Assembly (NCBI RefSeq): GCF_000686845.1
Contig: NZ_JMLS01000008.1
Span: forward strand, 62,001 to 126,000
Direction of reading: 5' to 3'
From: Paenibacillus sp. UNC451MF
GTDB lineage: Bacteria; Bacillota; Bacilli; Paenibacillales; NBRC-103111
Length of the DNA: 64,000 nt
Shown here: positions 16,643 through 25,643 of the stretch, piece by piece
Numbering within the stretch: position 1 is the stretch's first letter
Layout of the letters: each line of letters begins with the position of its first letter
The notes under the pieces: model-generated
Databases searched by the model: none
The model's input: the letters and a program-made list of their open reading frames with translations, nothing else
What the model was told of the DNA's origin: nothing
Program-made: the position numbers and the translations under genes

Positions 16643-19600
16643 ATGGCGATCCGTTTTGTGCTCGGTAGATCCGGCACCGGAAAAAGCGAATATTGTTTGC
16701 GTAATATAAAAGATAAGCTGATAGAGTCGCCTAGCGGAAGACCGATAATCCTGCTTGTTCCTGAGCAAGCTACGTTTCAGGCAGAATACGCACTGGTATC
16801 TACACCAGAGCTAGGAGGCACGCTTCGCGCCCAAGTGCTGAGCTTTCGCAGGCTGGCATGGCGCGTCATGCAGGAAGCGGGAGGAACGGCACGTTTACCT
16901 ATAGATGAGACGGGCAAGAAGCTGCTTCTGCATAAAATTATACATAGACAAAAAGAACGTTTGAAGCTGTTCTCCGCAACAGCGGATCAAATGGGCTTCA
17001 TTGAGAAAATAAACGACCTATTCAAGGAATTTAAACGATACTGCGTTACGGCCGAAGGGTTATCTCAGTTTGTAGAAAGCTCTCCCATGCAATCGCAGTC
17101 GTTGTCGATAAAAGAGAAGCTGAACGATCTTCAGCTGATCTATGGGGAATTCGAGCATGAGCTGTCTCGCACATATTTAGACGGTGAGGATTATTTGACA
17201 CTGCTCGCGTCACAGCTATCTCAATCCGATTATGTCCGCGATGCGGAGTGCTATATTGACGGCTTTCACGGATTCACCCCACAGGAACTTGCGGTCATCG
17301 AAAGCTTGGCTAAAGTTTGCAGCGATGTGACGATGACGCTATGCTTGGACCGGGAATACCGGTTAGGCGAGAAGCCTCATGAGCTTGACTTATTTCATCC
17401 GACAGCCAGAACTATGCTTCAAATGCTGGAGAGAATGGAGAACCTTCAGATTCCGGTCAAGGAAACGGTTCAGCTTAACGATAATCCCCCATTTCGTTTT
17501 CATGCAAACCCTATGCTGGCTTATATGGAGAGAGCTTTTGAGCAGCGCGTTAAGAAGCCTTTCTCAGGGCAGCAGATGGGGGAAATGGAAGGGGTTCGTC
17601 TTACCGCAGCAGTAAATCGAAGAGCAGAGGTTGAGGGGGCGGCCCGTCATATTTTGCAGCTTGTCCGAGAGGAGCAGGTTCGCTTTCGGGATATAACGGT
17701 AACTGTTAGGAACGCCGAGGTATACGGTGACTTATTGTCATCCACATTCACCGATTTCGGCATCCCTTACTTCTTCGATCAAAAAAGGACAGTTATGCAT
17801 CACCCCTTAGTGGAGCTGATCCGCTCAGCTTTAGAAGTGATACTTCATTATTGGAAGTACGATGCAGTTTTTCGCTGTGTGAAAACAGACTTTTTTCTCC
17901 CTGTTGACAATGAGGAGAGGGAGATCAAGCTGGACCGTCACGCGATGGATCAGTTGGAAAATTATGTGCTCGCCTTTGGGATTCAAGGGGCTCGATGGTT
18001 TGACGGCAGGCCTTGGACCTATTCGATGCGTGCCAGTCTTGAGCAGCCGGAGGGGGCTGCGAGCGAAACGGAGACCGCCTTTTTACATAAGATGAATGCG
18101 TGCCGCAGCCGGGTCGTTGAGCCGCTGTATGCTTTTCAAGAGCGAATGAAGCGCAGTCGGACAGTGCAAGAACAAGTTAAGGCGTTATATGAGCTGCTGG
18201 CAGAGCTTCAGGTTCCGCAAAGGCTGGAAAGCTGGAGCCAGAAAGCGATTCGCGACGGTAAGCCGGAAAAAGCCCGCGAGCACTCTCAAGTATGGGATCG
18301 GATTATCGATATGTTCGATCAATTGGTCGAGCTGCTTGGGGATGAGGAAGTATCTACGGATAATTTTGCCGGTCTCCTTGAAACGGGGATGGAAAGCATT
18401 AAGCTTGGGCTAGTGCCACCTTCGCTCGATCAGGTTCTGATCGGCAGCATGGACAGGACCCGGACTGGTAATGTAAAGCATGTCTTTGTGCTGGGGGTGA
18501 ACGAGGGCGTCATTCCATCCAAAATGAAGGAAGACAGTGTTCTGAGTGAACCGGAGAGGGAGAAACTGACTGGGTTAGGACTTCCGATGGCGGAAGGAAG
18601 CCGGAGAAAGCTGCTGGATGAGCAGTTCCTCATTTATTGCGCCTTTTGCACACCATCACAATGCTTATGGCTCAGCTATCCGCTTGCCGACGAGGAAGGT
18701 AAGATGCTGCTTCCTTCGGAAATTATTCGACATATGAAGCGAATGTTTCCCGGAGTAAAGGAACGACTTTTGATGAGTGAGCCGACGATGGGTATGGGCT
18801 TAACTGAACAGCTCGGTTATGTTGTGAGTCCGGGTAATGCTCTGTCCTATCTTGTTGTCCAATTGAAGCAATGGATGAAAGGGGAGCCGATATCGGAGCT
18901 CTGGTGGTCGGTCTACAATTGGTTTGTCCGTCAGCCTGGATGGGGCGCCCGTTTAGCGAATACCTTAAGGTCCCTTCAATACACAAACGAAGCGAAACCG
19001 CTCAGTCCGGTAACAAGCCGATTGCTTTATGGCGAGCATGTGCTTACCAGTGTTTCCAGAATGGAACGGTTTGTTGCTTGTCCGTTCTCGCAGTTTGCTT
19101 CACATGGTCTACGGCTGCAGGAGAGACGAATTTACAGACTTCAGGCGCCGGATATAGGCCAGCTGTTCCATGCGGCACTAAGCTTATTTGCTGAGCAGGT
19201 TGCCCAAGATGGGGGTGACTGGGGGAATCTTACGACGGATGAGTGCATGGTGAAAGCCGATAGCGTCGTCGATTTGTTGGCACCCCGGCTGCAGAGCGAA
19301 ATATTGTTCAGCTCCCAACGAAATCATTATATAGCCCGCAAGCTGAAGCAAATCATCGGTCGCTCCGCTATGATGCTTGGTCAGCATGCGAAGTTTGGGC
19401 AGTTCGAACCGATAGGCCTCGAGATCGGCTTCGGCTCGGATCAGCCGATTCCACCACTTTCTTATATGCTGGATAACGGAATAAGGATGGATGTAAGGGG
19501 CCGGATCGACCGGGTGGATCGGGCGGATACGGAACAAGGTACGCTTCTGCGCGTTATCGACTATAAATCAAGTGCGACGGCACTCCATTTATCGGAGGTT

Positions 19601-20344
19601 TATTACGGCCTATCGCTTCAAATGTTAACCTATTTGGACGTCATTATGACACATGCCAAAGCATGGCTTGGTACGGAAGCCAAACCTGCCGGAGTGCTAT
19701 ATTTTCACGTACATAATCCGCTTCTTCAGACGCAAAACCGGATTTCGGCAGAGAAAGCGGAGGAAGAAATACGTAAAAAGTTCAAAATGAGAGGGCTTAT
19801 TCGTGCTGAAGCGGAGACGGCCCGATTGATGGACGGTGCTCTGGCTAATTCAAGCGGACATTCCCAGCTGATTCCGGTAGCGCTCAAAAACGACGGCAGC
19901 TTCTATAAATCTTCTTCGGTAGCTGACGATGCGCAGTGGACGGTTATGCGGAATTATGTACGCAAAACGATCAAGGAAATTGGAACTTCCATGACCGGAG
20001 GAGACGTCGGAATTCAGCCATACCGGATGGGAGCTGAGGTAGCCTGTACATTCTGCTCCTATAAACCGGTTTGCCAGTTCGATACGCAGTTTGAGGCTAA
20101 TGGACATAGGCTGCTATCACCAATGGGAAAAGACCGTGCCTTGGATATGATGAAGGAACGGATGGAAGCACCGGACTCCCCATCTTCTCAAGTAGTTCCT
20201 TTCCGACCAGCAAGAGCCAGTAAAAAGCAGAATGCTTCTTCCCTAGAGCTCGTCGACGACAGTGCGTCTGACGCAGATCTGCTTCAGATCGACGAATCGA
20301 ACATTTCTACAGGAGGTAAGGCGAATGATCAACAGGATACCTAA
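16643..20344 (+). CDS. addB: ATP-dependent nuclease subunit AddB
   Basis: 1233-residue subunit of the AddAB helicase-nuclease, which resects double-strand breaks for RecA-dependent repair. Residues 8-15 form the Walker A motif GRSGTGKS. The middle is a degenerate helicase-like region that reads the Chi sequence in relatives. The C-terminal RecB-type nuclease domain carries the acidic signature LRVIDYKSSATALH near 965-980. An iron-sulfur cluster is expected from Cys in ERFVACPFSQF (about 815) and CTFCSYKPVCQF (near 1135-1145). It is slightly longer than the roughly 1166-residue B. subtilis AddB. ATG 16643 follows GAGGAGG. Its end overlaps addA by 20 bases. Confidence 0.96.
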   Translation: MAIRFVLGRSGTGKSEYCLRNIKDKLIESPSGRPIILLVPEQATFQAEYALVSTPELGGTLRAQVLSFRRLAWRVMQEAGGTARLPIDETGKKLLLHKIIHRQKERLKLFSATADQMGFIEKINDLFKEFKRYCVTAEGLSQFVESSPMQSQSLSIKEKLNDLQLIYGEFEHELSRTYLDGEDYLTLLASQLSQSDYVRDAECYIDGFHGFTPQELAVIESLAKVCSDVTMTLCLDREYRLGEKPHELDLFHPTARTMLQMLERMENLQIPVKETVQLNDNPPFRFHANPMLAYMERAFEQRVKKPFSGQQMGEMEGVRLTAAVNRRAEVEGAARHILQLVREEQVRFRDITVTVRNAEVYGDLLSSTFTDFGIPYFFDQKRTVMHHPLVELIRSALEVILHYWKYDAVFRCVKTDFFLPVDNEEREIKLDRHAMDQLENYVLAFGIQGARWFDGRPWTYSMRASLEQPEGAASETETAFLHKMNACRSRVVEPLYAFQERMKRSRTVQEQVKALYELLAELQVPQRLESWSQKAIRDGKPEKAREHSQVWDRIIDMFDQLVELLGDEEVSTDNFAGLLETGMESIKLGLVPPSLDQVLIGSMDRTRTGNVKHVFVLGVNEGVIPSKMKEDSVLSEPEREKLTGLGLPMAEGSRRKLLDEQFLIYCAFCTPSQCLWLSYPLADEEGKMLLPSEIIRHMKRMFPGVKERLLMSEPTMGMGLTEQLGYVVSPGNALSYLVVQLKQWMKGEPISELWWSVYNWFVRQPGWGARLANTLRSLQYTNEAKPLSPVTSRLLYGEHVLTSVSRMERFVACPFSQFASHGLRLQERRIYRLQAPDIGQLFHAALSLFAEQVAQDGGDWGNLTTDECMVKADSVVDLLAPRLQSEILFSSQRNHYIARKLKQIIGRSAMMLGQHAKFGQFEPIGLEIGFGSDQPIPPLSYMLDNGIRMDVRGRIDRVDRADTEQGTLLRVIDYKSSATALHLSEVYYGLSLQMLTYLDVIMTHAKAWLGTEAKPAGVLYFHVHNPLLQTQNRISAEKAEEEIRKKFKMRGLIRAEAETARLMDGALANSSGHSQLIPVALKNDGSFYKSSSVADDAQWTVMRNYVRKTIKEIGTSMTGGDVGIQPYRMGAEVACTFCSYKPVCQFDTQFEANGHRLLSPMGKDRALDMMKERMEAPDSPSSQVVPFRPARASKKQNASSLELVDDSASDADLLQIDESNISTGGKANDQQDT

Positions 20345-23300
20345 ACCGGAAGGAGCTACATGGACGGATGATCAGTGGGACGCGATAGCGATCCATGGCC
20401 ATGATATGCTCGTAGCTGCTGCAGCCGGGTCCGGTAAAACGGCCGTCTTGGTAGAGCGTATTATTCGTCGGATCTCCGACGAGCAGGATCCTGTAGACGT
20501 GGATAGGCTGCTCGTAGCTACGTTCACAAATGCGGCTGCTGCTGAAATGAGGCATAGAATCAGCGAAGCGCTTGAAAAGACGCTGGAACGCCATCCAGAA
20601 TCGGACCATGTGCGCAAACAGCTGGCTCTGATCGGGAGAGCGTCCATCACGACGCTTCATTCGTTCTGTCTTGAGGTTATCCAGACTCATTATCAAAAAA
20701 TCAAGCTTGATCCCGGGTTTCGCATCGCTAACGAAACGGAAAGCGAATTAATGAGACAGGATCTAATCGAAGAGCTGTTTGAGGAACAATATGAGGCTGC
20801 TTCCGAGGACGGAGATTTTTGGAGGCTGGCGGAGTGGTTCAGCGGTGATAAGAGCGATGATACGTTATATCGACTGGTACAGCGTTTATACGATGAATCA
20901 CGCAGTCATCCCAAGCCTGCGCAATGGCTTAAGGATATGGCCGGAATGTTCGAAAGAACAGAAGGGACCCCGAATCCTTGGCTTCCGAGTCTGCTTGCTT
21001 CGGTACGGCTGGAGCTTGAAGGTGTCGCTTCAGTATTAAAAGAAGCTGTCCATGTGGCCGGGCAGCCGGGTGGACCTGAGCCCTATTTACACAACTTGAA
21101 GGAAGATCTAGAAGCCGTCACTTACTTACAGGAGGTCGCTGCCTATTCGTGGGAGCATTTATACGACTCTTTCCAAGGTACTGCTTTCGGAAAGCTAAAA
21201 CCCTGCAAGGGAGATCAGTATGATAAAGAGCTTCAGGAGAAAGTAAAAGATCTTAGAAACCGGGCAAAGGATCAGCTTTCGGGAATAGGAGACGAGCTGT
21301 TTGGCCGCACGCCGGAGCAGTATGATGAAGAACTGCGGATCATGGCTCCTTTAATGAATACGTTAATTGAGCTTGTTATGGAATTTGGGCGACGGTACCA
21401 AAAGGCCAAAAAGGCGAAAGGACTGGTTGATTTCGGCGATTTGGAGCATTATTGTCTTCAAATTTTGTCGGAGGACGACGGGGAGAGTGAACAGCTGATA
21501 CCGTCACAGGCGGCACTTAGCTACCAGGAGCACTACGTTGAAGTGCTGCTCGACGAATATCAGGATACGAACCGGGTACAAGAATCGATTGTAGCCTTAA
21601 TCTCACGGACAGCACCGGGCAACCGCTTCATGGTAGGTGACGTGAAGCAAAGCATCTACCGGTTCCGTCTGGCGGAGCCGGGACTATTCTTGGAAAAATA
21701 TAAGAGCTATCAAAACAATGGCACGGAACCAGGACAGCGAATTGACCTTGCTCAAAATTTCCGAAGCCGGTTGTCTGTCGTTCACGGTGTCAATTATATA
21801 TTCAAGCAGCTGATGGGAGAGACGGTCGGTGAAATTGCCTACAATGAAAAGGCTGAGCTCAAGTATGGGGCTTCCTATTATCCGGAATGGAATACGGCGA
21901 CCAATGGCTCTGAGGCTGCGGAGTTGATATTGATCGATCGGTCGGACATAGAAAGCGATAATGATGTTGAAGCTGCTGAGCCAGCACAGCAGGAGGAGGC
22001 AAGCTCTGAAGAGGGTGGAGGAAACAGCGAAGCTGCTGATCGGGCGCTTGAAGGCAGAGAGCTGGAGACTGTTCAACTGGAGGCACGAGCCATTGCTGCT
22101 CAAATCCATAAGCTGCTCGGCTCGAACGGCGAACAAGCTTTTCAAGTTTACGATAAGTCAACGGGCGGCAAACGGGATATTACATATCGGGATATGGTGA
22201 TTTTGCTAAGGGCAACCCAGCAGTGGTCTCCTGTACTTATTGAGGAGCTCCGGCAGCAAGGAATTCCGGCATATGCCGAGCTGAATTCGGGATACTTCTC
22301 GGCTACCGAGGTCGAGATCCTGTTGTCGCTGCTCAAGCTGATTGACAATCCGTATCAGGATATTCCGCTTGCGTCGGTGCTGCGTTCGCCTATCGTACAG
22401 CTTTCTACGGAGCAGTTGGCCCAAATTCGGATTACCGGAAAATACGCATCATTTTACGATGCGGTCCGTGCTTACTCTAAGGATACTGATAAAGAGACTG
22501 AATATGAGTCTGAGGAAGCTGAGGACTTTAGCCTGCCAGAACAACAGAATACAGAGGATAGACCGGAGATTGCTGGATGGCAGGAAGTTGCTGCTGCTCA
22601 CTCAGATGTAGTGGAGACGGCAGTCGGACTAACGGACTCTGCTGCTAATTACGAAACGGATGCAAGGGATAGGGTGCAGCGTTTTTTGAAGAGGCTTCGT
22701 GCCTGGAGAGAAGCGGCCAAACAAGGCTCGCTATCTGATTTGATCTGGGCTATTTATAGAGAGACAGGTTTCTATGATTTTGTAGGGGGCATGCCAGGAG
22801 GGCAGCAACGTCAGGCGAATTTGCGTGCGTTATATGATAGAGCCCGCCAGTATGAGGCTACCTCATTTAGAGGATTGTTTCGCTTTCTGCGGTTTATTGA
22901 ACGTATGCGAGATAGCGGGGGCGATCTGGGTACCGCACGTGCTTTAGGAGAGCAGGAAGATGTCGTTCGCATCATGTCTATACATAAAAGTAAAGGCTTG
23001 GAGTTTCCTGTTGTGTTTGTCGCCGGTATGGCTAAGCGATTTAATCAACGGGATTTGACGAACGCTTTTATGGTGCATAAGGATCTTGGATTCGGGCCGA
23101 AATGGATGGATAGTGTTGCCAGAATCAGTTATCCGACTTTACCTTGGCTTGCTATCCGAAGAAAGATGCGTATGGAAATGCTCGCAGAGGAAATGCGTGT
23201 ACTGTACGTGGCGTTGACAAGGGCCAGAGAAAAGCTGTTCTTGTTAGCTACGGTAAAAGGGACGGATAAGCTGCTTCAGAGCTGGGGAAGGGCTTTGGAA

Positions 23301-24368
23301 CAGGAAGAGCCCTTATTGCCTGACGATACGGTTGCCCGTGCCAAATGCTATCTGGACTGGATTGGCCCCTCATTAATGCGGCATCCGGACGGAAAGGAAC
23401 TGAGAGAACATGCGGGGATCTCTTACCGTATGCCTTACTTTATGGTAGAAGAACCTTCCAAATGGCTCGTTCATTGGGTTCGGCCTGAAGTATTCGCGGC
23501 AATGGAGGAAGCTGCTGTTGTCTATGAAGTGTCTGAGGAACGGAAACAAGCTGTTTTCAGGTTGGAGCCTGTAACTGGTGAAGCGGGGACAGAGAATCTG
23601 TTCGAGTCGCAAATACAAGAACGGCTTTCCTGGTCGTATGACTTTGAAAAGGCATCTTCGCTGCTGTCAAAAACATCAGTGACGGAATTAAAACGATTAT
23701 CTGAGCATCACAAGCTGCTGGAGCTAGTGTCAGAGGAGGCGCCTGCCGGGGAAGCGGATTTATTTTACGATCACGGAAGGAAGAAGGACTACAGGCCTGC
23801 TATTGTGCGTCGTCCTCGTTTTATGGAGCAGGCAAAGCTGAATGCAGCAGAGCGTGGAACGGTGTTTCACTCGGTGATGCAGCACATGCCGATTCATTTT
23901 TCACCAAGTGCCCAAGATGTCAAGGAAACCCTGGCTGAAATGGTGAGCAAAGAGCTGTTAACCGATACTCAAAAAGAGGTTGTAGACGCAGATGTCATTG
24001 TAACCTTCTTCAACAGTGATCTCGGACAGCGTCTGCTGCGTTCCAAAGCAGTTCACAGAGAAGTGCCGTTTAGTTACGGCCTGCCAGCTCGGGAAGTTTA
24101 CAGCAGTACGGACGAAGCTTCCTCGGAAGAAACCATTCTGTTGCAAGGGGTCATTGACTGTGTGTTCGAGGAGCAGGACGGTTTGGTGCTTCTTGATTAT
24201 AAGACAGACCATTTGAAGGGTCAGGGCGAGAAAGCATTGCAAGCGGTCCGAGAACGGTACCAGCTTCAGCTGGATCTTTACGCTCAGGCAGTTGCGAAAA
24301 TTTGGAGACGTCCCGTAACGGGTAAATATATCTTTTTATTTGATGGGGCTCATATTTTGGAGCTTTAG
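20325..24368 (+). CDS. addA: ATP-dependent helicase/nuclease subunit AddA
   Basis: UvrD-type helicase and nuclease partner of AddB. Helicase motifs in order: Walker A AAGSGKT (33-39), TFTNAAAAEM, DEYQDTN (about 410), GDVKQSIYRFR, MSIHKSKGLEF and VALTRAREKLF. The C-terminal nuclease active site is GVIDCVFEEQDG / LLDYKTDH (about 1274-1297). The 1347 residues exceed the about 1230 of B. subtilis AddA; two acidic, Ser/Glu-rich insertions (near 545-585 and 720-780) account for most of this. I chose ATG 20325 after AGGAGGTAA; a longer frame from 20262 runs into addB and is unlike AddA. The 20-base overlap with addB suggests translational coupling. Confidence 0.96.
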   Translation: MINRIPKPEGATWTDDQWDAIAIHGHDMLVAAAAGSGKTAVLVERIIRRISDEQDPVDVDRLLVATFTNAAAAEMRHRISEALEKTLERHPESDHVRKQLALIGRASITTLHSFCLEVIQTHYQKIKLDPGFRIANETESELMRQDLIEELFEEQYEAASEDGDFWRLAEWFSGDKSDDTLYRLVQRLYDESRSHPKPAQWLKDMAGMFERTEGTPNPWLPSLLASVRLELEGVASVLKEAVHVAGQPGGPEPYLHNLKEDLEAVTYLQEVAAYSWEHLYDSFQGTAFGKLKPCKGDQYDKELQEKVKDLRNRAKDQLSGIGDELFGRTPEQYDEELRIMAPLMNTLIELVMEFGRRYQKAKKAKGLVDFGDLEHYCLQILSEDDGESEQLIPSQAALSYQEHYVEVLLDEYQDTNRVQESIVALISRTAPGNRFMVGDVKQSIYRFRLAEPGLFLEKYKSYQNNGTEPGQRIDLAQNFRSRLSVVHGVNYIFKQLMGETVGEIAYNEKAELKYGASYYPEWNTATNGSEAAELILIDRSDIESDNDVEAAEPAQQEEASSEEGGGNSEAADRALEGRELETVQLEARAIAAQIHKLLGSNGEQAFQVYDKSTGGKRDITYRDMVILLRATQQWSPVLIEELRQQGIPAYAELNSGYFSATEVEILLSLLKLIDNPYQDIPLASVLRSPIVQLSTEQLAQIRITGKYASFYDAVRAYSKDTDKETEYESEEAEDFSLPEQQNTEDRPEIAGWQEVAAAHSDVVETAVGLTDSAANYETDARDRVQRFLKRLRAWREAAKQGSLSDLIWAIYRETGFYDFVGGMPGGQQRQANLRALYDRARQYEATSFRGLFRFLRFIERMRDSGGDLGTARALGEQEDVVRIMSIHKSKGLEFPVVFVAGMAKRFNQRDLTNAFMVHKDLGFGPKWMDSVARISYPTLPWLAIRRKMRMEMLAEEMRVLYVALTRAREKLFLLATVKGTDKLLQSWGRALEQEEPLLPDDTVARAKCYLDWIGPSLMRHPDGKELREHAGISYRMPYFMVEEPSKWLVHWVRPEVFAAMEEAAVVYEVSEERKQAVFRLEPVTGEAGTENLFESQIQERLSWSYDFEKASSLLSKTSVTELKRLSEHHKLLELVSEEAPAGEADLFYDHGRKKDYRPAIVRRPRFMEQAKLNAAERGTVFHSVMQHMPIHFSPSAQDVKETLAEMVSKELLTDTQKEVVDADVIVTFFNSDLGQRLLRSKAVHREVPFSYGLPAREVYSSTDEASSEETILLQGVIDCVFEEQDGLVLLDYKTDHLKGQGEKALQAVRERYQLQLDLYAQAVAKIWRRPVTGKYIFLFDGAHILEL

Positions 24369-24452
24369 GGCTTCGTATCGTTAATTGATTAATAGCAGAA
24401 TGGGAAAATCATCTGCTGCAGCTTGGCATGAGCCGGAAAGGAAGGATGTTCG

Positions 24453-25616
24453 ATGCGAATATTGCATACCGCAGATTGGCATTTTGGTCGTCAGCTGGAG
24501 GGCAGGAACCGAATAGAGGAGCAGGAGGCGTTCGTAGAAGAGCTGCATCGACTTGTTGAAGATCAGAGCATTGATCTGGTGCTGATAGCAGGCGACGTGT
24601 ACGATTCAGTCAATCCTCCGGCTGCGGCGGAGCAGCTGTTCTATGACGCATTGGCTCGATTGGCGGACAATGGGAAGAGACCTGTCGCGGTCATTGCCGG
24701 CAACCACGATCACCCGGATCGATTGGCTGCGGCAGCTCCGTTGGCACAGAAGCTGGGCGTTCGATTGGCGGGACTGCCGGTAGATCGATATGAGCTTATA
24801 GATATTAAACGGACGGGAGAACAGGCCTGCTTGTTCTCCCTGCCATATCCTTCGGAGTCGAGGCTTAAGGAATTGCTCTCTGACAACGTAGAGGAAAATA
24901 TGCTTCGTGCAGCATACTCGGATAGAGTCAGATACATAGCGGAACAGCAGGCCAAGCATTATCGTCCTGATACGGTTAACCTGTTGATGAGTCATATTTA
25001 TGTGCTTGGCGGAGCGGAGAGTGAATCAGAGAGACCGATACAGGTAGGCGGAGCCTATACTGTAGACACGGCTGCTCTGGCCGTAGGAGCTCAATATGTA
25101 GCTCTGGGCCATTTGCATCGACCGCAAACGATTAAAGCCCCATCCTTGATGCGCTACAGCGGCTCGCCTCTTGCCTACAGCTTCTCAGAAGCAGGCCAAG
25201 CTAAATCAGTAACGGTTCTGGATGTGCAGCCAGGTGGAGAACCGAAGCTTGAAGAGCTGTTCTTAACAAGCGGACGTCCGTTAACGCGTTGGAGGGCTGA
25301 GAACGGTTTAACCCAAGTGCATGCATGGCTTGAAGAAGGCAAAGACGAGAGGGCCTGGATCGATTTGGAAATCCATATGACAGAAGCGATGTCGATGGAG
25401 CAAATTCAAACGCTGCGTAAAGCTCGTGAAGGTATAGTCAATATCCGTCCAATTTATCCAGAAATGGAAGCGGCTGCCGCTTCAGCCGTATCGATGCGGA
25501 GCATGCCGATGGATGAACTGTTCCGCCGCTACTATGCAAGACAGACGGGCGGAGCAGAGCCGGAAGCTGAATTGGTGAAGCTGTTTATGGAGCTGTTGGA
25601 AGCTCCCCAGGGATAA
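24453..25616 (+). CDS. sbcD: Nuclease SbcCD subunit D (Mre11-like)
   Basis: 387-residue metallophosphatase-fold nuclease that opens DNA hairpins and protein-blocked ends with SbcC. Metal ligands: HTADWHFGR (Asp8, His10), GDVYD (Asp48), GNHDHPDR (83-90) and the later GHLHRP near 219-224. A C-terminal capping domain follows. ATG 24453 comes after GAAAGGAAGG. It sits 84 bases after addA and 27 before sbcC, making an addBA-sbcDC cluster of end-processing genes. No terminator lies between addA and sbcD, so one transcript is likely. Confidence 0.95.
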   Translation: MRILHTADWHFGRQLEGRNRIEEQEAFVEELHRLVEDQSIDLVLIAGDVYDSVNPPAAAEQLFYDALARLADNGKRPVAVIAGNHDHPDRLAAAAPLAQKLGVRLAGLPVDRYELIDIKRTGEQACLFSLPYPSESRLKELLSDNVEENMLRAAYSDRVRYIAEQQAKHYRPDTVNLLMSHIYVLGGAESESERPIQVGGAYTVDTAALAVGAQYVALGHLHRPQTIKAPSLMRYSGSPLAYSFSEAGQAKSVTVLDVQPGGEPKLEELFLTSGRPLTRWRAENGLTQVHAWLEEGKDERAWIDLEIHMTEAMSMEQIQTLRKAREGIVNIRPIYPEMEAAAASAVSMRSMPMDELFRRYYARQTGGAEPEAELVKLFMELLEAPQG

Positions 25617-25643
25617 GGAAAGTGGAGAAAGGGGGAATTGAGC

